Positions 1-6,700 of a DNA stretch of 7,223 nucleotides are shown one piece after another. Both the position numbers and the translations under genes were made by a program. Position 1 is the stretch's first letter, and every line of letters starts with the position of its first letter. Origin of the DNA: Gammaproteobacteria bacterium (lineage in GTDB: Bacteria; Pseudomonadota; Gammaproteobacteria; Steroidobacterales; SZUA-146); assembly GCA_003228965.1 (NCBI GenBank), contig QIGP01000384.1, positions 1-7,223 of the forward strand. Direction: 5' to 3'. The notes under the pieces are model-generated. The model did not search any database, had not been told where the DNA came from, and saw only the letters and a list, made by a program, of their open reading frames with translations.

Positions 1-366
1 AACACGCACGACATTAAACTTCTTGAAGCAACCTTCGACAGCCTTCCTATTAAACGTCCTCAACCAACTCCCCGCAGACATCAGCATGTCTGCCTGGACA
101 AAGGCTACGACTCGAAAGGCGTTCGTAAGTTTCTTCGGGGCCGGCATTATCAACCTCATGTCAAATCGCGTGGGCAGGAACAAGCGCAGAAGAAAAAGAA
201 TCCTCGATTCAAGGCACGGAGATGGGTTGTTGAGCGAACGCATTCTTGGATCAATCGCTTCCGTCGGCTACTTGTCCGTTGGGAAAAGAAAGCCGATAAT
301 TATCTTGCTATGTTGCATTTCTCATTTGCCTGGTCCACGCTCAGCTCTGCAGGAGTTCTGGGATAG
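1..366 (+). CDS. IS5-family transposase, C-terminal part (5' end outside window)
   Basis: This is the C-terminal 121 residues of a DDE transposase that cuts and pastes its own IS5-family element. The frame is open from base 1 and ends in TAG at 364-366, so the N-terminus and first catalytic Asp lie before the window. The visible part has the second catalytic Asp (residue 33, in VCLDKGYDS) and the third-position Glu (residue 78, in RRWVVERTHSWINRFRRL), followed by the family's usual basic helix and the aromatic tail WEKKADNYLAMLHFSFAW. Spacing and motifs fit the IS5 family, probably the IS427-like group. The stop codon sits inside the terminal inverted repeat, which is common for compact elements. 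Nothing visible suggests decay, but whether the gene is whole cannot be judged from here. The overlapping frame with an ATG at 23 is a shadow that lacks these motifs. Confidence 0.88.
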   Translation, partial: NTHDIKLLEATFDSLPIKRPQPTPRRHQHVCLDKGYDSKGVRKFLRGRHYQPHVKSRGQEQAQKKKNPRFKARRWVVERTHSWINRFRRLLVRWEKKADNYLAMLHFSFAWSTLSSAGVLG

Positions 367-370
367 GCTC
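355..370 (-). repeat. Putative right terminal inverted repeat of the IS5-family element
   Basis: Read on the minus strand the tip is GAGCCTATCCCAGAAC and overlaps the transposase stop codon. The call rests on its position and on the family habit of ending the gene inside the repeat; the partner repeat is outside the window. The first ten bases resemble the IS1182 tips at 784 and 2414. Confidence 0.45.
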
Positions 371-658
371 TAAGTGAGAAAGAGATACAATACTACTTAC
401 AAGGCATTGCGGTCGATCAGGATTGAGATTCTCGATCAAATAATCAGAAGAGTCATACTGCACTTGCACGAACAAGTCACGCCACTGCAACACTAAAGCT
501 AACAACACTGGTAGCAACTGGTGAAGCCATTGATCGGACCTTTCAGCATCGTCGCCGCCTACGTCCGATCCAAAGCGGTGGCATCGATCTCCCTGAGATC
601 GCCCGTCGTGAATACGAAGAACCGTTATACGAACAGCCCAACTCGTGAGACAGTCCGT

Positions 659-702
659 AGCAGCTGATGAGGGCGCCGCCTCAGCAGGCTCCTCATGCTG
701 CT
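659..702. other. Long GC-rich hairpin beside the disrupted frame
   Basis: AGCAGC-tg-ATGAGG (659-672) pairs with CCTCATGCTGCT (691-702), giving 12 base pairs with a two-base bulge around an 18-base loop. It lies 17 bases past the TGA at 719-721 of the minus-strand frame, where a terminator might sit, but no T-run follows on either strand. It could be a factor-dependent end, an RNA structure or part of an older element. No function is assigned. Confidence 0.4.
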
Positions 703-779
703 CTCTGGGCAGACCTGCTCATCGGTACTCGATCTCTACCGTTGACGGGCCATCCACTTCTAACACGCCCCAGTCTTCA

Positions 780-783
780 CTAG
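780..783. repeat. CTAG target-site duplication, left copy
   Basis: CTAG directly precedes the left inverted repeat of the IS1182-family element and matches the CTAG directly after its right repeat (2415-2418). Removing the element with one copy restores an open minus-strand frame, which supports a true duplication made on insertion. Confidence 0.75.
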
Positions 784-794
784 GAGCCTGTCCG
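784..794 (+). repeat. IS1182-family left inverted repeat
   Basis: GAGCCTGTCCG matches the reverse complement of 2404-2414 with one mismatch (C/T at position 4). Beyond base 11 the similarity becomes scattered. Confidence 0.75.
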
Positions 795-886
795 CTTACC
801 CGACTTGCCCTAGAAAAGAAGTGGCAAATGCGCTAAACCTAGTCGTGTACGGTTTGCATTTCCCTTTTTCCTCGCATAGCCCTCGG

Positions 887-2245
887 ATGACACGCAAGTT
901 TCGGGAGTGGTCGACGGACCAAAATTGGTTATTTCCTCCATCTCCGCACGATTGGTTGCAGTCAGATCACCTGATCTACTTTCTTCTGGAGGTCGCCGAG
1001 CAGATCGACCTTTCGCCGATTATTGACGATTACGCTAGCGAAAAAGGTGGGCAACCGCCGTTCCACCCACGGATGATGTTGGTACTGTTGTTGTATTCGT
1101 ATAGCGTGGGTGTGTTTTCTTCACGCAAGATCATGGCACGCTGCGAAACGGACGTTGCCTTTCGTGTGATTGTGGGCGAAGACATTCCGGCTTTTCAGCG
1201 GATTAGCGAGTTCCGCCGTCGCCACCTCAAGCAGATGCAGCCGCTGTTCCTCGAAGTGTTGGCTTTGTGCCGTGAGGCTGGTTTGCTGAAGATCGGCCGG
1301 TTGGCTCTCGATGGCACCAAGGTGAAGGCGAACGCGTCTCGCCACAAGGCGATGAGTTACGACCGCATGACGAGCGAAGAGCTTCGTTTACAGAAAGAGA
1401 TCGCCGACTTGCTGCAACAGGCACAGGCAGCCGATGACGGAGAGGACGAGCAGCACGGCACCGATCGCCGTGGCGACGAGCTTCCGGCGGAACTTGCTCG
1501 CCGCGAAACACGTTTGCAGAAAATCCAAGAAGCGAAGGCGGCGTTGGAAGAACAAGCTCGCCAGCGAGCGGCTTCCCACGCCGAAAAGCTGACCTCCGAA
1601 GGCCGAACGCCACGCAAGAACCCAGACGAGGCGGTTCCCAATCCGAAAGATCAACGGAATTTTACCGATCCCGAGTCGAAGATCATGAAGACTTCTAACA
1701 AGGGCTTCGATCAATGTGGCAACGCTCAGGCGGTTGCCAACAAAGCGCAGGTGATTGTCTCCGCTGACGTTACGGATCAGGCGAACGACTCCCGCCAAGT
1801 GCAACCGATGGTGGAGCAAACGCTGGAAAATTTGGATGCCGTCGGTGTCGAAGAAAACATCAACGCATTCACCGCGGACACCGGTTACTTCAGCGAAGAG
1901 AACGTAACGTATCTGGAAAAGAACGACCGTATTGACGAAGCGTATGTTGCCACCGGCCGTCTGAAGCATCACGAAAAGGTGGCGGATGCTCCGAAAGGCC
2001 GACCGCCGAAGCATCTCACCGCCAAAGAAAAAATGGCTCGCAAGCTGCGAACGAAGAAAGGGCGAGCCGAATACGCTCGCCGCAAAGCGATCATCGAACC
2101 ACCCTTCGGCCAAATCAAACACTGCCGCGGTTTTCGGCAGTTTCTGCTTCGCGGCCTTGAGAAAATGCAAGGCGAATGGAAATTAGTATGCCTCACGCAC
2201 AATCTGCTGAAGCTCTTCAGGCAGGGCCGACTCGCTACGGGCTAA
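887..2245 (+). CDS. IS1182-family DDE transposase
   Basis: This enzyme moves the surrounding element, acting on its terminal repeats. From the ATG at 887 it has 452 residues, a normal IS1182 length. The N-terminus (FREWSTDQNWLFPPSPHDWL, then DHLIYF) is the helical DUF772-like domain typical of the family, with FHPRMMLVLLLYSYSVG near residue 60. Candidate catalytic residues are Asp142 (LALDGTKVKANAS), Asp331 (FTADTGYFSEENV) and Glu404 (RRKAIIEPPFGQIKHCRGF). Between the first two lies a charged, coiled-coil-prone insertion (about 160-240). The C-terminus has the family ending WKLVCLTHNLLKLFRQG. The frame is also open from a GTG at 821, adding 22 residues, but these (VVYGLHFPFSSHS) do not look like the family N-terminus, so 887 is preferred. 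Neither start has a clear Shine-Dalgarno sequence. No frameshift or missing key residue is seen, so the gene appears functional. Long minus-strand open frames here are shadows. Confidence 0.9.
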   Translation: MTRKFREWSTDQNWLFPPSPHDWLQSDHLIYFLLEVAEQIDLSPIIDDYASEKGGQPPFHPRMMLVLLLYSYSVGVFSSRKIMARCETDVAFRVIVGEDIPAFQRISEFRRRHLKQMQPLFLEVLALCREAGLLKIGRLALDGTKVKANASRHKAMSYDRMTSEELRLQKEIADLLQQAQAADDGEDEQHGTDRRGDELPAELARRETRLQKIQEAKAALEEQARQRAASHAEKLTSEGRTPRKNPDEAVPNPKDQRNFTDPESKIMKTSNKGFDQCGNAQAVANKAQVIVSADVTDQANDSRQVQPMVEQTLENLDAVGVEENINAFTADTGYFSEENVTYLEKNDRIDEAYVATGRLKHHEKVADAPKGRPPKHLTAKEKMARKLRTKKGRAEYARRKAIIEPPFGQIKHCRGFRQFLLRGLEKMQGEWKLVCLTHNLLKLFRQGRLATG

Positions 2246-2414
2246 AGGGCTCGAAGCGAGGGCGATCTTCGCCAAAAATCGACTCGCCACAACAACCGAA
2301 CCCACGTAAATCACCCAGACCTCACGTGCGCAATCGCCAAGAGCGCGCCACCTCAACGCGACGCATCCATCGAAAATTATCCGTCGGCCGTAAAGTGCGT
2401 TCTCGGACAGACTC
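2246..2414. other. Non-coding 3' segment of the IS1182-family element
   Basis: The element's tail after the stop codon holds no gene that I can support. A small hairpin, GGCGA-TCT-TCGCC (2261-2273), lies just after the gene and is followed on the + strand by A rather than T, so it is not a standard terminator. The segment ends with the right inverted repeat. A + strand frame of 80 codons across the end of the transposase is an out-of-frame shadow. Confidence 0.6.
2404..2414 (-). repeat. IS1182-family right inverted repeat
   Basis: Read on the minus strand this is GAGTCTGTCCG, the partner of the left tip at 784-794 with one mismatch. CTAG follows immediately outside. Confidence 0.75.
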
Positions 2415-2418
2415 CTAG
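2415..2418. repeat. CTAG target-site duplication, right copy
   Basis: This copy matches CTAG at 780-783 and abuts the right inverted repeat. A further CTAG at 2422-2425 is probably coincidental. Confidence 0.75.
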
Positions 2419-2473
2419 GCTCTAGTTCAACATAAACACAGTAATCCAATCTCTCTACGCTGGCGGGTAGCAT
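2419..2473 (-). pseudogene. 5' part of an unrecognised small ORF split by the IS1182 element
   Basis: From ATG at 2473 the minus strand reads MLPASVERLDYCVYVELE and then runs into the right end of the element. Joined across the insertion (one CTAG copy kept) it continues without a frame change as EPSEDWGVLEVDGPSTVEIEYR to a TGA at 721-719, 39 codons in all. An in-frame TGA lies five codons before the ATG, so the start cannot be moved far upstream. No clear Shine-Dalgarno sequence precedes it. The acidic, alternating hydrophobic composition looks like beta strand, but no family is recognised. It may be a short gene, or the start of the longer decayed frame described for 371-783. Confidence 0.4.
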
Positions 2474-2488
2474 GACAACGATTTGTCA
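2473..2488. repeat. Perfect 6-bp inverted repeat at the start of the split ORF
   Basis: TGACAA-CGAT-TTGTCA is a perfect 6+6 palindrome with a 4-base centre; its last base on the minus strand is the A of the ATG at 2473. On the minus strand it includes TTGACA, a consensus -35 sequence, but no matching -10 follows at the right distance. It might be a regulator site or chance. The rest of 2489-2574 shows nothing I can name and no T-tailed terminator after the gene ending at 2575. Confidence 0.3.
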
Positions 2489-2574
2489 ACGCAGCTGACT
2501 ACTTGGCCTCGCATTTAGGCGGTACAATTTTGCATACTGCCAATTCCCAGAGGGTTCGCAACCAAAACCAAGGG

Positions 2575-3648
2575 CTACTCCCAATACAGCCAGGGTGTTT
2601 GCGTTGTTGTTTGCTCACGGAATTGCTGCATAGTTCTATCAACTTCATACTGGGCTTCTCGCTCTGCCGCACGCCATCTTCGCTGCTGCTCCAACGAGCG
2701 ACGATACGTTGACGTATTCGGTCTCGGCGGAATTCGTTGGGGTACGCGGTTCTGATTATAGAATTGCACGACGCGTTTTTTGCTTTTGGAGAAGAGGTCG
2801 CTTACGCTTGGCGAATCCTGCTGCTTTCGAGCAGACGCTTGTTTTTCTTTGTGCGTTTCGTCAGTATCTTCAAAAGCAGCTTTAAGTTTCGGATTTTGTT
2901 TCGCCTTTGCAACGAGCGAGTCTTTAGGGTTGCTCTGCGGTTGCTTAACAACTTTGCTCTTCGAGTTAGTTGCCTGCTTTTTCGAAGGCGCATCGTCGAC
3001 ACCTTGCTTCGCCAATTGCTGTGCTAGAACTGAAAGTGCGTTCAATCCTGGTGTCGTTTCAGATACGTTAGAGAACTGCATACGGGCAACCATGAACAGC
3101 AGTCCTGCTACGCAAGAGACAAGGCAAAGACGCATAACAAAAGGCTTTGGCTTTGCTGCTGCCAGCGCATGTTTTGATAGGTGCGCGAGCTTTGCCACGC
3201 CACAGGGCAGCACATCACCCACCAAGTATCCTGTTAGCCTCCAAGTAAATTGCGCACTGACAATGACAATATCAACCAGCTCGGCTGTCAACTCTACGGC
3301 CGTCGCTGTTAGGCCTTGGCTTGCGGACGGTTTGATTTCTGCAACAGGAGAATCGAGACTTGGTACGTTGTCGCGAAAGCGAATTGCTGCTGGCGAAGAC
3401 GGCTGAGAGGCAAATTGCTTCTTGGTGCGATCTGCAACATTGCCGGCATCCACCTTGGGTCGCTCTTCATGCCCATGACTATTCTTGCCCTGGGATGCAG
3501 CCTGTAGTGCAGCCGCCAGTTTCAGCTGGGCAACCGTATACGGGTGTCTGCATCGTGTGCAGGCCACTACCAGATCGTCAGCGAAGTCATCGGGCACTTT
3601 GAGTTTCTTAGTACACTCTGGGCACCGACACCTTATGAATTGTTCCAT
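2575..3648 (-). CDS. Zinc-ribbon, single-membrane-span protein of unknown function
   Basis: The product has 357 residues from the ATG at 3648. The N-terminus carries a four-cysteine zinc ribbon: CPEC (Cys9 and Cys12, preceded by Cys7) and CTRC (Cys30 and Cys33), with KKLKVPDD between them. This resembles the short MJ0042-type ribbons at the N-termini of many planctomycete proteins. A linker rich in Ser, Ala and Pro follows. An amphipathic or weakly hydrophobic stretch lies at about 112-147, and one clear membrane span at about 170-190 (FVMRLCLVSCVAGLLFMVA). The remainder (about 215-357) is Lys/Gln-rich low complexity ending in a charged helix (RRSLEQQRRWRAAEREAQYE) and TPWLYWE at the C-terminus. 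The ribbon would face the cytoplasm if the basic residues before the span follow the positive-inside rule; this is inference. The gene follows the large modular gene by 77 bases on the same strand, so they may share a transcript. No enzyme domain is seen. An in-frame GTG at 3657 is rejected because it overlaps the ribosome binding site. Confidence 0.8.
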   Translation of the reverse strand: MEQFIRCRCPECTKKLKVPDDFADDLVVACTRCRHPYTVAQLKLAAALQAASQGKNSHGHEERPKVDAGNVADRTKKQFASQPSSPAAIRFRDNVPSLDSPVAEIKPSASQGLTATAVELTAELVDIVIVSAQFTWRLTGYLVGDVLPCGVAKLAHLSKHALAAAKPKPFVMRLCLVSCVAGLLFMVARMQFSNVSETTPGLNALSVLAQQLAKQGVDDAPSKKQATNSKSKVVKQPQSNPKDSLVAKAKQNPKLKAAFEDTDETHKEKQASARKQQDSPSVSDLFSKSKKRVVQFYNQNRVPQRIPPRPNTSTYRRSLEQQRRWRAAEREAQYEVDRTMQQFREQTTTQTPWLYWE

Positions 3649-3656
3649 GACTAGCA

Positions 3657-3662
3657 CCCTTC
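3657..3662 (-). promoter_or_regulatory. Ribosome binding site fixing the start of the zinc-ribbon gene
   Basis: GAAGGG on the minus strand lies eight bases before the ATG at 3648, a good Shine-Dalgarno match and spacing. It overlaps the alternative GTG at 3657 and so decides in favour of the ATG. The 3649-3725 gap shows no convincing promoter or T-tailed hairpin. Confidence 0.6.
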
Positions 3663-3725
3663 ATTGATGGAGTGGTTTCAACACGTAGCGAGTTTTTTCA
3701 GTTCGCTCGCCTTTAGCCTGACCGG

Positions 3726-6700
3726 TTACCGCCGTTCCTGTTTGGCTATCTCGGCGCCTAAGAAGCCGAAATACAGGTCCCGTCCTCGACCACCGTCTAC
3801 GAAATCGTTGTTGCGAGCCTCAGCAGAGTGGAATTCGTCTTTTCCGCGTCCTCCATAACCACGCTGCTTGCCTGCTCCAAAAAAGAACTTGTCGTCACCA
3901 GTTCCTCCATACGCGACAACTTCATCAGCGACGATTCCTTTAGTTTGGATCCGATCGTTACCATCACCCAATTTCGCAGTAATCGTACTGATAGTAGACC
4001 GTAGCCCAAGCTGCACACTCTGTCCGTTCAAAATGGCTAGTACCGATCCCCCAACGCGGGTAATCTTGAGGTCATCATTGCCGTGGCCTGCTGATATTTC
4101 GTAACCACCATTGACCACCCTTAGCCACGCAGGGGGTGCCTGCACATTGAGACGCACAATAGCTTCATCACTGCCACCCTGGCCATCACTTACTCGGTAC
4201 CGAAATAGATCTTTCCCGACAAATCTTGGATTGGGCGTGTAAGCGAGAACGTTAGGTTTCCCAGAAACACGTGTGACTTTTCCATGAACTGGTTGCGATA
4301 AAATCTTCACAGAAAGCTTGTCTCCATCAGCATCCACATCGTTAGCGCGGACTCGTAGCTTCAATGCTGTGTTAAATGTAACTGTGTAGCTGTCATTCCG
4401 TGCATTCGGGATCGCGTTTTTACGAGCCTGTACATCTAAGTTCACGCTAGCCTGATCATGCCCTCCCTTACCATCTTTGACTTGGTAAACAAACCGATCG
4501 GCCCCAGAGTACCCTGGATTGGGCGTGTAAATCAGGATGTTAGGTTTCCTCGGAACGCGGGTGACTTTCCCATTGGTAGGTTGCGACAGAATGTTGACTG
4601 AAAGCTTATCGCCATCGGCATCCACATCGTTGGCGCGGACTCGTAATTTCAAAGCCGTGCCATGCTCTACGATGTAGCTATCATCTTGAGCATCTGGGGC
4701 AGTATTACGAGGAGCTTTCACGTCCAATCTCACAGTAGCTTCATCGACGCCGCCTTTGCCATCATCAACCTGATAACGAAATTGATCCGCGCCTGAAAAA
4801 CCTGAGTTTGGGGTATACGACAAGACATTCGGATTACCGGGGACCCTCGTGACTACGCCATGTGCCGGTTGGGTGAGCAGATTAACGGAAAGCTTGTCAC
4901 CGTCGGCATCCACGTCGTTGGAACGGACTCGCAATTTGAAAGCCGTGGCATGTTCTACGACGTAGCTGTCATCTTGAGCATCAGGTTTGGTATTCTGCGG
5001 CTCTACGCTTCGGATAGAATCGTAGAATGCGGGATCAGTACGATAGACTTGGATAAATCCCGTCACATTCGCAAGATCACCAACATTGACTCTTCCAAAG
5101 GAGAATTCTACGTTTCGCGTGTCAGGGTGATCGACAAAGAACAAACCCATCACCTGTGTTCTTCCCGTAAGCGTCACTCGAATGGTGAAATCCTCGCCGA
5201 TAATCTCCCCCCACGACTGTTGCCCGTCTGCACGGGCAATAGAAACTGGGCCACGCTCATGGGAATAAGTAAATCCGTTATCGGCATAGGCTCCTACCTG
5301 TTGATCAATGCGCGTCCCATTTGCACCAGTCACGTAGCTTGTGCCGCTATGACGAAAATGCGTAAACAAATCTCGACGAGCATCCATCGGTACACTAACG
5401 GTCGAAAATTGATGAGGGGATGGTCCTATTTCTCCGCCAAAACGAAGGACTGTCGGATTTTCGCTGTCTTGCACAAATTGCAAATTGTGAGGCAAAGTAT
5501 ACTGCGGTCGATCGGTATCGAAAGGCTTCATCATACCATTGTTACCAGGGTGACATGAGGTGATATTCCCTGTGTCATCGCTCCCCGTAACGCTGCCGAT
5601 AAAGCCGAATCCACAGCCAGTTAGTAGCTGCTGGCCATCGGCATGAATGCCTAGTACCCCTACATCTTCGGTCGCATTAAAATTGACAGGGAGATCAGTT
5701 TTTGAAAGTAGGGTTATCTGGTGACTTTCATCTTCATCGATGTCATCGGCAGTTAGAGATGTTAAGTTCCGCGGATTGAAAGAGGACTCGATATTTCGTT
5801 GTCTCTCTCTTGGTTTGGCATCCGAAGCATCGATACCTCCTCTGCCATTAAATATGTCCTTGCCTTTGCCGCCAACGAGGATGTCATTGCCAGATCCTCC
5901 GATCAAGCGGTCTCTGCCACCTCCTCCAATTAATTCCGAAGGCAATGATGTGCGATTACGTAAAACGTCATCGCCTCGTCCACCTCGGATTTCCAAACTG
6001 TCGACGGGAGCTGTGATGCTTTGGTACAACTGCCCGTTGACTCTCACATCGATAGATGTTGAAGTTTCCACCACTGATATGCGTTCCGATCGACGAGTTC
6101 CAATAACGGTTAGCAGGCCCGTTTCCGTATCATGCTGTACTTCAACATCCACCGTGTATTTGCTGAGAGCTGCAAGAATATCTTTTTCAACTTGTTCGGC
6201 CCTTGGCTGATAGTTGTTGCGATGCAGCCATGACTCGCCGTTAATTCCTTTGTCGAGGAATTCAAAATGTACTTTTCCTACTGCCTGCTGATTCCTGAAT
6301 GTAGCTGCGAGGAACTCTTTGGTACGAGCTATTCGCTCGCGGTGCGTTTTTTGGGATCCAACATGGCGTTTAATCCAGTCGCTGCCAACGCGTGTGTTGG
6401 GATCACCTTGTGTCCAGTCACCGTCGTTGCTAATAATCAGTGGCTTATTGAGACCTTGTGGGATCTTAACCTTGTCCGGTGAATGGATGTGGAAAGAGAT
6501 CATGTCAACTCCCGACCTCTTGCCGTTCGCCCATCGGTACAAGTCGCCAGAAGCGTTTGCGTTGGCTGGTTTGTTTTCAGCATTTACTGAGATAATTTTG
6601 CTGCCTGTTGTGTTCAGCTCAGAGAATAGACGTCGCAGTTCCTGCACAAAATTTCTGCTGAACTTCAAGTCGCTAGCTGATTCTTTGCCGTCATGAAGAG

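Larger units (their letters stand above)
1..370 (+). mobile_element. Right end of an IS5-family insertion sequence
   Basis: The element enters from the left edge and carries the transposase tail. Its right tip is inferred at 370, where the outward end read inward on the minus strand begins GAGCCTATCCCAGAAC. The next bases are TAA, which would fit a TA or TNA target duplication as made by several IS5 subgroups. The left end is not in the window, so the boundary and duplication cannot be confirmed. Confidence 0.65.
371..783 (-). pseudogene. Possible remnant of a minus-strand gene between two IS elements (distal part)
   Basis: This 413-base gap between the IS5 tip and the IS1182 element has no recognisable intact gene. 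On the minus strand one frame runs in from the IS1182 edge, reads SEDWGVLEVDGPSTVEIEYR, stops at TGA (721-719), and then stays open for 116 codons to the IS5 tip at 371. The part after the TGA includes a hydrophobic stretch (WLHQLLPVLLALVLQW) followed by RDLFVQVQYDSSDYLIENLN, which looks protein-like. The frame is the same as the one beginning at ATG 2473 beyond the IS1182 element. I do not recognise the product. Against it, a + strand frame from 427 to 648 is also free of stops, and the TGA must be either a true end or a nonsense mutation. The likely story is a host gene split by insertions; a chance open frame remains possible. Confidence 0.35.
784..2414 (+). mobile_element. Complete IS1182-family insertion sequence (1631 bp)
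   Basis: The boundaries come from matching tips: GAGCCTGTCCG at 784-794 and, on the opposite strand, GAGTCTGTCCG at 2414-2404 (10 of 11 identical), each flanked by CTAG. The element holds one transposase gene on the + strand, about 100 bases of leader before it and about 170 bases after it. Length, single-gene layout and transposase type fit the IS1182 family. The intact reading frame, matched tips and perfect target duplication suggest a fairly recent and perhaps still mobile copy. Confidence 0.85.

Noticed and set aside
23..373. 116-codon + strand frame over the left edge
   Set aside because: It is out of frame with the clear IS5 transposase reading (frame from base 1), which carries the DDE-type motifs; this frame has none.
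645..836. 63-codon + strand frame with a GTG start
   Set aside because: It crosses the IS1182 boundary, has no recognisable content and no ribosome binding site.
821..886. GTG 821 as the start of the IS1182 transposase
   Set aside because: The extra 22 residues do not fit the family N-terminus, which begins naturally at ATG 887. It cannot be fully excluded, as neither start has a clear ribosome binding site.
1388..2170. 260-codon minus-strand frame inside the transposase gene
   Set aside because: It lies antisense to a well-supported IS1182 transposase and its residues do not resemble a family; open antisense frames are common in such genes.
2780..3406. 208-codon + strand frame opposite the zinc-ribbon gene
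   Set aside because: It is antisense to a gene with a good start site, a zinc ribbon and a membrane span, and has no motif of its own.
3681..3715. GCGAG...CTCGC stem with a T-run in the gap between the two minus-strand genes
   Set aside because: The stem has only five pairs and the run of T lies in the loop on the + strand (A on the minus strand), so it is not a terminator for the minus-strand gene.
4860..5558. 232-codon + strand frame opposite the large modular gene
   Set aside because: It crosses domain boundaries of the sense protein and shows no motif; taken as an antisense shadow.
5740..6210. Proline-rich + strand frame (PLPPTRMSLPDPPIKRSLPPPP-like pattern)
   Set aside because: The repeating proline pattern is simply the antisense reading of the GGxGxD RTX codons.
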